Below are positions 1 to 9,743 of a DNA stretch of 64,000 bases, in pieces. Position 1 is the first letter of the stretch; every line of letters starts with the position of its first letter. The notes under the pieces are model-generated. The model did no database searches. It saw nothing but the letters and a program-made list of their open reading frames with translations, and was not told where the DNA came from. The stretch is from DATKMP01 sp963790045 (lineage in GTDB: Bacteria > Bacteroidota > Ignavibacteria > UBA10030): the NCBI GenBank assembly GCA_963790045.1, contig CAWBMS010000011.1:124001-188000 (forward strand), written 5' to 3'. A program made the position numbers and the translations under genes.

Positions 1-715
1 TCCGTTGAGCACTACAACCACAACAACCGATAGTTATTATTACATGCCGGAAGGAAAAGCCACGCAAATAGGCCTCACGCAAGTTCTTTCGCGCAGCAGC
101 GAGGATAGCCCTATCTTTCCGTCACGCGGTTCATCGTTTTCGTTATTGACCAGTATCAATGATGGTCCGAAATTTGGCGGTTCGATATACTCAGCACGCT
201 ATCATAAGCATGTATTTTCAGCAGAGTATTATGTCCCCATCGCCAATTCTACACGTGTTACATGGATGAGCAGTGCCACTGTTGGTGCAATTTTTGGAAT
301 GGATGAAAATCCATATATCCCATACCAAGAATTATTCTGGATGGGCGGCACTGGGCTTGGTCAAATTGCTGTAATACCATTACGTGGTTATGACGATCGT
401 TCTGTGGGACCGAGCGACGGCAACGTTGGTGGTAAAGCCATGATGAAATACTCGAGCGAACTGCGTTTTGCTATTGCACTCGATCCGATTCCTATTTATA
501 CCTTGTTGTTTGCAGAAGCCGGAAACGTTTGGTTGACGCCATCTATGATGGATCCTCTGGGCTTACGCCGCTCTGCCGGTTTTGGTGTACGCTTAATGAT
601 TAATCCGATCGGTATGGTCGGCTTTGATTACGGTTTTGGATACGATGCTTCGACACCGAATGGCTCAGCTCCGGGTTGGAAATTCCATTTTCAATTTGGC
701 AAATCGATGCAATGA
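1..715 (+). CDS. bamA: BamA/Omp85 outer-membrane assembly factor, C-terminal part
   Basis: This is the 3' end of a gene cut by the window edge; the frame is open to base 1, so the first residues are not a real start. The visible part has the look of the Omp85 16-stranded barrel: alternating aromatic/polar strands, an R-G-Y motif followed by S-V-G-P and a double glycine (around residues 126-142), and a final strand ending near F-H-F-Q-F. In the family this barrel inserts outer-membrane proteins. The context fits, because two ompH/skp chaperone genes and the lpx genes follow, an order typical of Bacteroidota and Chlorobi. The stop overlaps the next gene's start (ATGA). BamA is preferred to TamA from the neighbours; the POTRA domains that would settle it lie outside the window. 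Confidence 0.85.
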   Translation, partial: PLSTTTTTTDSYYYMPEGKATQIGLTQVLSRSSEDSPIFPSRGSSFSLLTSINDGPKFGGSIYSARYHKHVFSAEYYVPIANSTRVTWMSSATVGAIFGMDENPYIPYQELFWMGGTGLGQIAVIPLRGYDDRSVGPSDGNVGGKAMMKYSSELRFAIALDPIPIYTLLFAEAGNVWLTPSMMDPLGLRRSAGFGVRLMINPIGMVGFDYGFGYDASTPNGSAPGWKFHFQFGKSMQ

Positions 716-1621
716 AAAAGGTGTCGACCAAAAATTTTGTTGTTGCCGGGCTTCAATTTTCATGTTCGCCTGAGCCCGATAGAAATCTTCGGACAGCAGT
801 TGGATGGGTGAAGAAGGCGGCGAAAAAACATGCAAACGTCATCTGTCTGCCGGAATTATACCGCTCGCAGTATTTTTGCCAGAGTGAAAAATTTTCTTGC
901 TTCGATCTGGCGGAAACCGTTCCCGGCCCATCGACCGATGCTTTTCAACGTGTAGCAAAAGAATGTAATGTCTCGATTATTGTGCCGGTGTTTGAGAGAC
1001 GTGAAGCCGGTATGTACCCACAACAGCATTGTGATGATCGATGCAGGAGGAAAAATACTTGGCATCTATCGCAAGATGCACATTCCCGACGATCCGGGAT
1101 TTTATGAAAAATATTATTTTGCTCCCGGTGATCTTGGCTTCACAACATTCAAAACAAAATTCGGAAACATCGGAACGCTGATTTGCTGGGATCAATGGTT
1201 TCCCGAAGGTGCGCGGATAACCGCGCTGCAAGGAGCGTCCGTCCTTTTTTATCCGACAGCAATCGGCTGGCATCCATCGGAAAAAGAAAAATATGGAACA
1301 GCACAACGTGATTCGTGGATAACCATTCAACGATCTCATGCCATTGCAAACGGAGTGTATGTTGCTTCTATCAATCGTGTTGGGTTCGAACAGCCGGTAC
1401 AAGAACAAGCGGGAATCGAGTTTTGGGGATCATCATTTATTTGCGATCCACAAGGAGTGATGCTTGCTGAAGCATCTGTTGACAAAGAGGAAATGGTTTT
1501 TGCCGAAATCGATCTTGAACATCTCGAAACAATCCGAAGGAATTGGCCGTTCTTGCGCGATCGCCGCATCGATGCATACAGCAGCATCACGCAACGGTTT
1601 CTTGATGAAAAATCAAAATGA
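712..1621 (+). CDS. aguB: N-carbamoylputrescine amidase (nitrilase family), frameshifted
   Basis: Hydrolyses N-carbamoylputrescine to putrescine, CO2 and ammonia, the second step of agmatine use. The nitrilase triad is visible: Glu in CLPELY, Lys in YRKMHIPDDPG and Cys in LICWDQWFPE. The DDPG-(F/Y)-YEK stretch is typical of AguB rather than of generic nitrilases. Two reading frames must be joined: the first runs to VFERREAGMY and the second resumes at HNSIVMIDAGG. One extra C in the CCC at 1017-1019 explains the break, and removing it gives about 302 residues, normal for AguB. The start at 712 overlaps the bamA stop by ATGA, and the stop overlaps the aguA start the same way, so the genes are translationally coupled. 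It is more likely a sequence error than a pseudogene. Confidence 0.9.
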
Positions 1622-2667
1622 AATCTTCTGAAGTGACATCATATCGATTACCGGCAGAATGGGAACCGCATCGCTCCACGATTCTATGCTGGCCGCATCA
1701 GAAAGAAGATTGGCCGGGAAAATTTGCACCGATTCCATGGGTGTACACAGAAATTGTAAAACATCTTTCGCAAAGCGAGCTTGTGCGGATCATTGTTCAA
1801 ACCGAACAGGATGTTGTGCGTGTACACAAATTGTTGGAACGCGCACATGTGGAAATCGAAAATATTGAATTCATTATTGCCAAGACGGATCGTGGCTGGA
1901 TGCGCGATACAGCGCCGGCATTCGTAAAAAATCAAAACGCAACGATTGGAATTTCATTTCAATTCAACGGATGGGCAAAGTATTCAAACTGGAAAAAAGA
2001 TCGAAAAATTCCATTCACTCTTTCCAAAGTTCTTGATGTGCCGTTGGTGCCGCCAATGTATCAACAGCACGAATTTGTTTTGGAAGGCGGCGCCATCGAT
2101 TCCAATGGACAAGGGACGATGCTTGCCACAGAAGAATGTTTGTTGGAGGAGCGAACGCAAGTGCGCAATCCCGGATTTACTCAATCCGATTATGAAGCAG
2201 TGTTTCGACAATATCTCGGTATTCAAAAAACGATCTGGTTGAAGAACGGCATTGCTGGCGATGATACGCACGGGCATGTCGATGATCTATGCCGCTTCGT
2301 GAATGACCATACATTAGTTTTATGTCGTGAAAAAAATGTGAATGATTTGAATTATCATATTACCGAAGAGAACTTTGAACGCCTTCAAGGTGCAACGCTC
2401 GTCGATGGTTCAACGGTGGATGTGGTTTCTTTGCCGATGCCGGCGTCGTTGTGTTTTGAAGATCTACGCCTGCCGGCAAGTTATGCAAATTTTTACATTG
2501 CCAATACCGTGGTGCTTGTGCCGACGTTTAACGATCCGAATGATCGGTATGCATTAGGGATTTTAAGCGATTTCTTCCCCCAGAGAAAGATTATCGGCAT
2601 TCACGCCACGGATCTGGTATGGGGTTTAGGAACGCTCCATTGCCTTGCTCATGAAGAACCGGTATAA
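1618..2667 (+). CDS. aguA: Agmatine deiminase
   Basis: Converts agmatine to N-carbamoylputrescine and ammonia, feeding the amidase encoded just upstream. Member of the peptidyl-arginine deiminase-like fold. Visible landmarks are the substrate-binding R-D-T-A-P (residues 96-100; usually RDTGP), the L-E-G-G motif with a following T-E-E-C-L-L, the D-D-T-H-G-H-V-D-D catalytic His/Asp region, and the catalytic Cys342 in LHCLAHEEP close to the C terminus. At 349 aa the length is normal. The start is fixed by an ATGA overlap with aguB. Together the pair makes putrescine without arginase or ornithine decarboxylase; an arginine decarboxylase to supply agmatine is not in the window. Confidence 0.93.
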   Translation: MKSSEVTSYRLPAEWEPHRSTILCWPHQKEDWPGKFAPIPWVYTEIVKHLSQSELVRIIVQTEQDVVRVHKLLERAHVEIENIEFIIAKTDRGWMRDTAPAFVKNQNATIGISFQFNGWAKYSNWKKDRKIPFTLSKVLDVPLVPPMYQQHEFVLEGGAIDSNGQGTMLATEECLLEERTQVRNPGFTQSDYEAVFRQYLGIQKTIWLKNGIAGDDTHGHVDDLCRFVNDHTLVLCREKNVNDLNYHITEENFERLQGATLVDGSTVDVVSLPMPASLCFEDLRLPASYANFYIANTVVLVPTFNDPNDRYALGILSDFFPQRKIIGIHATDLVWGLGTLHCLAHEEPV

Positions 2668-2761
2668 ATTAGTTGTAAGTAACGCAATATATTCCGTACA
2701 TTATTAATATTAGTCGCCGCAATGAACGGCGGGCATTTAATTTATCAAAAGAGAGGACATC

Positions 2762-3334
2762 GTGAAAAAAGTTATATTATTTCTATTAGCCATTGCTCTT
2801 GGAGCAACCGTTGCATCTGCACAACAAACGCAGGCAGCAAAAATCGCTTATGTGAATTCTGAAACTATTCTTCGTGAACTTCCCGAAGCACAGGAAGTGA
2901 AGAAAGAATTGGAGACTACAATTCAAGCGTGGCAAGCAGAATATCAAAAGATGGTGAAAGATTTCCAGGATGCAAGCGATGATTATCAGAAGAAGCAGGC
3001 GTTACTGGATCCCAAAGCAAAAGATGATAAAGAAAAAGCATTGGCAGCGCAGCGGCAGCAAATTTTGGATTATCAAACTCAGAAATTTGATCAACGCGAA
3101 GGCGAAGGCGTAAAATTGCGCGAGCAAAAATTTGCCCCGATTCAAGAAAAAGTTTTAAAAGCTATTGAGCAGGTTGCGAAAGAAGACGGTTTTACATACG
3201 TGTTCGATAAATTGGAAACAACAAGCAATCTGTTGTACGCCGATGCAAAGTTTGATCTTACCTACAAGGTGATTGATCGGTTGAAACGTGGTGATGAAGT
3301 TCCGGCTCCGGCAAAAAACAAAAAGGTAAAATAA
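2762..3334 (+). CDS. skp: OmpH/Skp-family periplasmic chaperone (copy 1)
   Basis: Small periplasmic chaperone that holds unfolded outer-membrane proteins for the BAM complex. The N terminus is a clear signal peptide (Lys-rich start, hydrophobic core, cleavage near ASA-QQ). After it comes K-I-A-Y-V-N-S-E, the conserved first strand of Skp, then long charged helices (about residues 45-125) that form the tentacles, and a final strand around F-T-Y-V-F-D. At 190 aa the size is normal. The start is GTG, supported by an AGAGAGGA ribosome-binding site just upstream. It is followed at short distance by a second paralogue, a tandem arrangement seen in Bacteroidota. Confidence 0.9.
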   Translation: MKKVILFLLAIALGATVASAQQTQAAKIAYVNSETILRELPEAQEVKKELETTIQAWQAEYQKMVKDFQDASDDYQKKQALLDPKAKDDKEKALAAQRQQILDYQTQKFDQREGEGVKLREQKFAPIQEKVLKAIEQVAKEDGFTYVFDKLETTSNLLYADAKFDLTYKVIDRLKRGDEVPAPAKNKKVK

Positions 3335-3367
3335 TTGTCTTACGGATGGCCTCCGAAAGGAGTAACA

Positions 3368-3943
3368 ATGAAACAATTTATAGGTTGTATGATCGTGCTG
3401 GTGTTGTGCGCGCTTCCTGCAGCAGCACAAGTAAAAATTGGATACTTTAATTCCGATGCCGTGATGAAGGTGCTTCCCGATGCCATAGATGCACAAAAGC
3501 AGCTTGATCAGCTTGTGGCGGACTGGCAACAGGAAATCAATAAAATGCAGGACGAATGGAAGCATAAGTTCGATGATTATGATAAGCGGAAATTAATTAT
3601 GACCGACCAGCGTCGCGCAGATGCGGAACGTGAATTGCGCGATCTCGATCAAAAGATCGTCGATTATCGCAATCAAAAGTTCGGGCAAAACGGCGAACTG
3701 TTTAATAAACAAAACGAACTAATGAAGCCCGTACAAGATCGTGTCTTCAAAGCCGTGCAGGATATTGCGAAAGAAGACGGGTACGATTATATCTTTGATA
3801 AAAGCAGCGATGTGTTGCTGATGTACACAAACGAGAAATACGATATTACGCAAAGGGTTGCAGATAAACTCAAAATTGTCATGCCGGCGACAACGACTTT
3901 GCCATCGCATCCGGCAACAACAACGCCGCCGACGGGAAAATAA
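3368..3943 (+). CDS. OmpH/Skp-family periplasmic chaperone (copy 2)
   Basis: Second Skp-like chaperone, 191 aa. It has a signal peptide (cleavage near AAA-QV), the K-I-G-Y-F-N-S-D first strand, two charged coiled-coil helices and the K-E-D-G-Y-D-Y-I-F-D closing strand. The C terminus is a Pro/Thr-rich tail (TTTLPSHPATTTPPTGK) that copy 1 lacks. The start at 3368 is chosen because a strong AAAGGAGT ribosome-binding site lies just upstream and because the signal peptide begins there; an in-frame start at 3335 would add 11 unlikely residues. lpxD begins 15 bases after the stop. The two copies are clearly diverged, so they may handle different clients, but this is inference. Confidence 0.9.
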   Translation: MKQFIGCMIVLVLCALPAAAQVKIGYFNSDAVMKVLPDAIDAQKQLDQLVADWQQEINKMQDEWKHKFDDYDKRKLIMTDQRRADAERELRDLDQKIVDYRNQKFGQNGELFNKQNELMKPVQDRVFKAVQDIAKEDGYDYIFDKSSDVLLMYTNEKYDITQRVADKLKIVMPATTTLPSHPATTTPPTGK

Positions 3944-3958
3944 TTACCAAAAGCGGCG

Positions 3959-5041
3959 ATGACAATTCAAGAAATTGCAACATGGTTCAACGGTGAACTC
4001 GTTGGTGCCTCGATCGATCCACAGATAGTCATTGATCGTGTTTCAAAAATCGAAGAAGCCGGCGTGGGTAGTGCAACGTTTGTTGCCAATCCGAAATACG
4101 AAAAATTTCTTGCCACCACCGGCGCATCGGTTGTGTTGGTTTCGCGAAAGCTTGATGTTGCAAAATATGCAGATCGGGCTTCGCTTGTGTTGCTCCGCGT
4201 GAATGATCCGTATGTCGCTTTTCTTCATTTGCTGAAACGGTTAACGCCGCAGATTGATCCGTTCTCTGAAGGAATTCATGCCACAGCGTTGATTTCATCG
4301 ACCGCTCGTCTTGGAAAAAATGTTTCCATAGGAGCGTACGCAGTAATTGGCGATGAAGCGAGTATTGGTGATGATACAAAAATTGGAACAGGTTGTATCA
4401 TAGGAAAGCAGGCACAGGTTGGAAAGGGATGCTTGTTCTATCCGAACGTAACGGTGTATCATTGTTGCAGACTTGCGAATCGTATAACGGTGCATTCAGG
4501 TACAGTTATCGGTGCAGATGGCTTTGGTTTTGCTCCGAAACCGGATGGGACGTATGAGAAAATTCCGCAGCTTGGTATCGTTGTCGTTGATGACGACGTA
4601 GAAATCGGCGCAAACACAACTATCGACCGCGCGACACTCGGCGAGACCCGCATTCATCGCGGCGTGAAGATCGACAATTTGGTACAAGTGGCACACAACG
4701 TCGTGATCGGTGAGCACACAGTGATTGCATCACAAACCGGTATTAGCGGCAGTACGAAAATCGGCAGGCATTGTATGATTGCTGGTCAGGTAGGAATTGC
4801 CGGACACATTCAAATTGCAGACCGTACCGTTATTATGGCGCAATCGGGAATTCCCGCGACTATCGTGGAACCGGGAAAATCATATTTCGGTTATCCTGCG
4901 GATGAGGCACGGAAAGCGCAGCGCGTGTACATTGCAATGAAACAATTGCCGGATGCGTTGCGCGAAGTTGCCGCGTTGCAAAAAAAAGTAACAGAGCTTG
5001 AACAGCAAGTGCTCAAGCAAGAAACACCAAAAAAGAATTAA
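3959..5041 (+). CDS. lpxD: UDP-3-O-acylglucosamine N-acyltransferase
   Basis: Third step of lipid A synthesis: adds the N-linked hydroxyacyl chain to UDP-3-O-acyl-glucosamine. Residues 1-100 form the uridine-binding N domain. From about 105 to 330 there are many isoleucine-patch hexapeptides forming a left-handed beta-helix, and the catalytic His is in Q-V-A-H-N-V. The last 30 residues are an amphipathic helix, as in LpxD trimers. Length (360 aa) is normal. It sits between the skp pair and lpxC-fabZ with gaps of 15 and 8 bases, so it is very likely part of one operon. Confidence 0.95.
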   Translation: MTIQEIATWFNGELVGASIDPQIVIDRVSKIEEAGVGSATFVANPKYEKFLATTGASVVLVSRKLDVAKYADRASLVLLRVNDPYVAFLHLLKRLTPQIDPFSEGIHATALISSTARLGKNVSIGAYAVIGDEASIGDDTKIGTGCIIGKQAQVGKGCLFYPNVTVYHCCRLANRITVHSGTVIGADGFGFAPKPDGTYEKIPQLGIVVVDDDVEIGANTTIDRATLGETRIHRGVKIDNLVQVAHNVVIGEHTVIASQTGISGSTKIGRHCMIAGQVGIAGHIQIADRTVIMAQSGIPATIVEPGKSYFGYPADEARKAQRVYIAMKQLPDALREVAALQKKVTELEQQVLKQETPKKN

Positions 5042-5049
5042 GGAAAACA

Positions 5050-6499
5050 ATGCTTGTTCAGCAAATGACGATTAAGAAATCAGTGTCGATGTCAGGTGTG
5101 GGATTGCACACGGGTGTGCAGACGACCATGACGTTTAAACCGGCTCCGGAAAATTTCGGCATACGGTTTCGTCGTGTGGATTTATCCGGTGCGCCGGAAA
5201 TTCCAGCAGATGTCGATCACGTAGTCGATTTAAAACGCGGCACAACGCTTGGTCTCGGCGAAGCACGCGTACATACCGTAGAGCATGTACCTCGCAGCCG
5301 TTGCCGGGTTGCAAGTCGATAATATTCTTATCGAACTCAACAATATCGAGCCGCCGATTGCCGACGGCAGTTCGAAACCGTTTGTGGATTTATTGCTGGA
5401 AGCCGGCTTGGAAGATCAAGAAGCGCCGAAAGATTATCTTATTATCGATCAAGTGATTCATTATCAAGACCCGGAGCGCGGCGTGGAAATTGTTGCGCTA
5501 CCGACCGACGATTTCCGTCTCACGGTGATGATTGATTATAATAATCCTGCGTTAGGCAGCCAGCACACGGGATTATTCAATCTTGAAAAAGAATTTATCA
5601 CTGAATTTTCTTCTGCCCGCACATTTTGCTTTTTACATGAAGTCGAACAATTGTACGATGCCGGATTGATTAAAGGCGGGAGTCTCGATAATGCTGTCGT
5701 CATTGTGGATCGGGAATTATCGGAAGAAGATTTAAAAAAGATGTTACATAAACTGGGACTTGATCATTCCTGCGTGCTTGGTTCTAACGGCGTCCTGAAC
5801 AATAAAGAATTGCATTACCGCAATGAACCGGCGCGGCACAAGCTGCTGGACATGATCGGCGATCTTGCATTGATCGGTGCGCCCATCAAAGCACAAATTC
5901 TTGCAGCGCGTCCCGGACATGCTGCGAACGTCGAGTTTGCAAAAAAGGTACGCAAACTCTATCAGCAAAATAAACTTGTCAAAAAATATCAACACGAGAA
6001 AAAAGAAGGTGTCGTGTTCGATGTGAATGCGATTCAGCGCATTCTGCCTCATCGATATCCATTTTTATTGGTCGATAAAATTATTGAATTCAAAATGGAT
6101 GAACGTGTGGTGGGTGTCAAGAGCGTATCGATCAACGAACCGTTTTTTGCAGGACATTTCCCGGGCAGCCCGGTCATGCCGGGTGTGTTAATTGTGGAAG
6201 CGCTGGCGCAGGCGGGCGGTGTGCTGTTGTTGAACGGTGTAGAAAATCCCGGCAACAAATTAGTTTTATTTATGACGATGAACAATGTGAAGTTCCGCAA
6301 ACCGGTCGTTCCCGGTGACCAGCTCATTCTCGATGTTGAAATGATCGGCCGTCGTTCAAAAATTATACAGATGCGCGGGCAGGCGTTTGTCGATGGCAAT
6401 GTTGTGGCGGAAGGCGAATTTACTGCAATGCTTGTTGACCGCGACGCCAGCAAAACAACAGCTTCAAATTCCATTTCACCGGCGGCTACCAAATCTTAA
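5050..6499 (+). CDS. lpxC-fabZ: LpxC-FabZ fusion (deacetylase / 3-hydroxyacyl-ACP dehydratase), frameshifted
   Basis: Bifunctional protein. The LpxC part (about residues 1-310) is the zinc deacetylase that commits to lipid A; the zinc ligands are the His of V-H-T-V-E-H and the His/Asp of R-H-K-L-L-D-M-I-G-D. The FabZ part (about 325-470) dehydrates 3-hydroxyacyl-ACP, with catalytic His in L-P-H-R-Y-P-F and Glu in G-V-L-I-V-E-A-L-A-Q. This fusion is characteristic of Bacteroidota and Chlorobi. The gene is split by one extra C at 5290-5291: the first frame ends in VHTVEHV and the second resumes at LAAVAGLQVDN. Removing the C gives about 482 residues. Because LpxC and FabZ should be essential in an LPS-making cell, a sequencing error is the likely cause. 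Confidence 0.93.
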
Positions 6500-6509
6500 G
6501 AAAGAAAAT

Positions 6510-7304
6510 ATGTCTGTAAAAATTGATCCATTAGCAATCGTTGGTAAAAAAACGCAATTAGGAGAGAATGTTCAGATTGGTACTTACTGTATTATCGGCG
6601 ATGATGTTGTGATTGGCGATGGAACAATCGTTGCTGCGCATGCTATTCTGCATAACGGCACACGAGTGGGGAAAGAAAATAAAATTTTTTCATTTGCTTC
6701 TGTCGGCGGCGCGCCGCAAGATTTAAAATATAATGGTGAACCGACAATTCTGGAAGTAGGTGATCGCTGCAACATTCGAGAATATGTTACATTGAACCGC
6801 GGTACCGCCGAAACAGGAAAAACAAAAATCGGCAGCGATTGTTTGTTTATGGCAAACGCGCACGTTGGCCACGACTGTATTGTCGGTGATCAATGTATTC
6901 TTGCTAACAGTGTTGCACTTGGCGGGCATGCAGAACTTGGGAACTGGGTCATCGTCGGCGGCTTGTCACCGGTGCATCAATTTGGACACATCGGCGATCA
7001 TGCCATTATCGGCGGTGGCTTCCGTGTGACGAAAGATGTTCCACCCTATGTCAGTGCCGCACGATTGCCGTTGTCGTTTGAAGGATTGAATGTGGTCGGG
7101 CTTCGCCGTCGCGGATTTACGACAGAAACAATCGATCTCATTACGAAAGCATATATGTTACTATATGATTCCAACTTGAATGTTTCGCAAGCTGTGGCAC
7201 GCATCAAAATAGAGTTACCGCAAACACCGGAAATTCAAAATATCATTACGTTTATCGCGAATAGCAAACGCGGCATTATCGGTGCGCCGCGGCATCGCGA
7301 TTAG
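6510..7304 (+). CDS. lpxA: UDP-N-acetylglucosamine acyltransferase
   Basis: First step of lipid A synthesis, moving a 3-hydroxyacyl chain from ACP to UDP-GlcNAc. Residues 1-190 are hexapeptide repeats of a left-handed beta-helix; the catalytic His lies in A-H-V-G-H-D-C, after the L-N-R-G-T motif that is diagnostic for LpxA. The C-terminal helical domain covers about 195-264. At 264 aa it is normal length. The start at 6510 gives a standard N terminus and lies 10 bases after lpxC-fabZ; longer in-frame starts run into the upstream gene and are rejected. Confidence 0.95.
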   Translation: MSVKIDPLAIVGKKTQLGENVQIGTYCIIGDDVVIGDGTIVAAHAILHNGTRVGKENKIFSFASVGGAPQDLKYNGEPTILEVGDRCNIREYVTLNRGTAETGKTKIGSDCLFMANAHVGHDCIVGDQCILANSVALGGHAELGNWVIVGGLSPVHQFGHIGDHAIIGGGFRVTKDVPPYVSAARLPLSFEGLNVVGLRRRGFTTETIDLITKAYMLLYDSNLNVSQAVARIKIELPQTPEIQNIITFIANSKRGIIGAPRHRD

Positions 7305-7312
7305 AGAACAAT

Positions 7313-8089
7313 ATGAAATGGCGATTTGAGAACACCGGTCATCGTGCCGGTGTTTTTAATATGGAGTATGACGAAGCGCTCGCGCATGCGTTAGTGAATG
7401 ACAATAGTCAACCGACCATTCGTGTGTACGGTTGGAACCCGCCCGCAATTTCGCTCGGCTGGAATCAATCGATGGACGAAATTGATGTTGCAAAAACTTC
7501 TGCCGCAGGAATCGATGTCGTGCGCCGTCCGACCGGCGGACGTGCCATTCTGCATTCCGATGAATTGACATACAGCGTTGTAATGCGTGTGAAAGGAAAA
7601 AACATCCTTGCTGTCTATGATGAAATCAGCCGCGCGCTTGTTGCGGGACTTGAACATCTCGGAGCGAATGTTGCAATTGAAAAATCCCAGCCGCATTTTC
7701 CATCGCTCTATAAGACGTCATCGTCAGTTGCATGTTTTTCCAGTGCTGGACGGTATGAAATAAAATGCAACGGTAAAAAACTTGTCGGCAGTGCGCAGCG
7801 CCGTTACGCCATGCCGGATGGCGAAGAAGTGGTGTTGCAGCATGGTTCGATTTTACTCGGTTCCGATCATAAACGAATTGTAGATTTTTTACGGATGCCT
7901 TCGGAAGATCAACGCATCGCATTGTGTAAGGAATTAAATGACAAGACGACAGACCTTTCTACAGTTCTTCAACGTTCCGTTTCGTATGAAGAAACGGCGG
8001 AATCAATTTTTTATGGATTCAAAACGGTATGGCACATTGAAGCGGATTACCCTTCAATCAATTTTATGAATAAAAAGGTATTTGTATGA
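7313..8089 (+). CDS. lipM: Lipoate/octanoyl transferase of the LipM type
   Basis: Member of the biotin/lipoate A/B ligase fold (258 aa). It carries R-R-P-T-G-G-R-A-I-L-H and, near residue 140, A-C-F-S-S-A-G-R-Y-E-I followed by G-K-K-L-V-G-S-A-Q-R-R and L-Q-H-G-S-I-L-L. The Cys in that position and the LQHGSILL motif match Bacillus LipM (cysteine-dependent octanoyl-ACP:protein octanoyltransferase) better than E. coli LplA lipoate ligase. The likely role is therefore starting lipoate synthesis by moving octanoate from ACP, although LplA activity cannot be excluded from sequence alone. It starts 9 bases after lpxA and its stop overlaps the panB start by ATGA. Confidence 0.75.
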   Translation: MKWRFENTGHRAGVFNMEYDEALAHALVNDNSQPTIRVYGWNPPAISLGWNQSMDEIDVAKTSAAGIDVVRRPTGGRAILHSDELTYSVVMRVKGKNILAVYDEISRALVAGLEHLGANVAIEKSQPHFPSLYKTSSSVACFSSAGRYEIKCNGKKLVGSAQRRYAMPDGEEVVLQHGSILLGSDHKRIVDFLRMPSEDQRIALCKELNDKTTDLSTVLQRSVSYEETAESIFYGFKTVWHIEADYPSINFMNKKVFV

Positions 8090-8911
8090 CAAATTCTATT
8101 AACACATCCGGTCCCAAACGGGTAACGACAAAAATTATTTTGGGAATGAAAAAATCGCACACACCAATTGCATGCCTTACCGCATACGATTATATCACTG
8201 CGCGATTGTTAGATCAAGCCGGCATTGATTTGCTATTAGTCGGTGATTCGCTCGGGATGGTATTCCAAGGAAACCAGACGACTATTCCGGTAACATTAGA
8301 CGAAATGATTTATCATGCCAAACCTGTTGTGCGCGGCGTTGACCATGCAATGGTGATTGTCGATATGCCATTCATGTCGTATCAGGCAAACGATGAAGAA
8401 GGATTTCGGAATGCGGGCCGCATTATGAAAGAGACCGGCGCTGGCGGTGTCAAAATGGAAGGCGGCGAGCGGATTGCGAACTTGGTTCACATGACGGTGC
8501 GTGCAGGAATTCCCGTGATGGGGCATTTGGGATTGACGCCGCAATCGATTCATCAATTCGGCGGTTATACGCCGCGAGGAGTTGAAGCGAAAGAAGCAAA
8601 ACAGATGATCAACGATGCAAAAAGTCTGGAAGAAGCTGGTGCATTTGGTATCGTCCTGGAAAAAATTCCTGCGACACTCGGCGCAAAAAGTCACAAAAGC
8701 TGTGAATATCCCGACGATCAGCATTGGAGCAGGCGTGCATTGCGATGGACAAATTCTCGTTGTCTCGGATATGCTCGGGTTGTTTGAAGATTTTCATCCA
8801 CGATTTGTACGAAAATATGCGGAACTTGCAGAAACGATCCGCAATGGCGTGGGCAACTATGTGAAAGATGTAAAGGATAAGAAATTTCCAACCGAACGAG
8901 AAAGTTATTGA
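8086..8911 (+). CDS. panB: 3-methyl-2-oxobutanoate hydroxymethyltransferase, frameshifted
   Basis: First step of pantothenate synthesis: transfers a hydroxymethyl group from methylene-tetrahydrofolate to ketoisovalerate. Visible motifs are L-T-A-Y-D-Y near the start, L-V-G-D-S-L-G-M (metal Asp), V-V-D-M-P-F, V-K-M-E-G-G, G-H-L-G-L-T-P-Q-S and I-S-I-G-A-G. The two halves are in different frames; one extra A in the AAAAA at 8695-8699 explains it (LEKIPATLGAK continues as VTKAVNIPTISIGAG). The repaired product is about 274 aa, normal for PanB. The start overlaps the upstream lipM-like gene by ATGA. Confidence 0.92.
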
Positions 8912-8919
8912 TTTACATT

Positions 8920-9703
8920 ATGCCATCGAGAAAAAAATATCACATTCTTGTTTGTAACGATGACGGTATCGATGCGCCGGGCATTTATGCATTAGTACAA
9001 GAGCTGAAAAAAATCGGCACCATCTCTGTTGTTGCGCCGGATAAACAACAAAGTGCTGTCGGGTCATGCAATTACGATGAATTATCCGCTGCGTGTAAAA
9101 GAATTTAAAAAGGATGGAAAATTTTTTGGTTATGCCGTGCAAGGTACGCCTGCCGATTGTGTTAAACTTGCAACGCGCGCCATTCTCAAACACAAACCGG
9201 ATTTAGTGGTCTCCGGTATCAATCACGGATCGAACACAGCCATCAGTGTGATTTATTCTGGAACGGTTTCTGCCGCAACGGAAGGAACCGTGCTCGGTAT
9301 TCCATCCATTGCTGTTTCGCTTACCACGTATGCACCGCCAGATTTTCACTATGCGGCTCAGCTTGCCCGAAAACTTTCGCTGGTGGTTTTGAAAAAGGGT
9401 TTACCATCGGGCACATTGTTAAATGTCAATGTTCCGCCGTTGAAGAAAAAAGAAATCAAAGGCATCTTAGTTACACGACAAGGTAAAGCGGTATGGAATG
9501 ATACGTTCGATCACCGGCGCGATCCGAACAACCGCGAATATTTTTGGCTCACTGGCGGATTGGAAAACGTCGATACGGACATTGAGTTCGATGAAGCGGC
9601 GATTCGCAATCAGTATGTTTCCATCACGCCGCTTCATTATGATTTGACCGATTACAAAATGTTCGAATCCATGAAAAAATGGGACGTGGAAAAGCTGCGT
9701 TGA
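8920..9703 (+). CDS. surE: 5'/3'-nucleotidase SurE, frameshifted
   Basis: Stationary-phase survival nucleotidase that dephosphorylates nucleoside monophosphates with a divalent metal. The metal site is in the N-terminal L-V-C-N-D-D-G-I-D-A-P-G, and the second family signature is V-S-G-I-N-H-G-S-N-T-A. One extra G in the GGG at 9061-9063 breaks the frame between A-P-D-K-Q-Q-S-A-V-G and H-A-I-T-M-N-Y-P-L-R-V; the repaired protein is about 260 aa. The ATG at 8920 is preferred over a TTG at 8908 that overlaps the panB stop. SurE, PanB and the ligase-like gene probably share the lpx transcript. Confidence 0.92.
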
Positions 9704-9743
9704 CCAACGGTTTATACTTTTATTGACACTCTGAATTGAATGT

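Noticed and set aside
5281..5330. Programmed frameshifting in lpxC-fabZ and other split genes
   Set aside because: No slippery heptamer plus structure is seen, and the same kind of homopolymer indel recurs in unrelated genes, so error is more likely.
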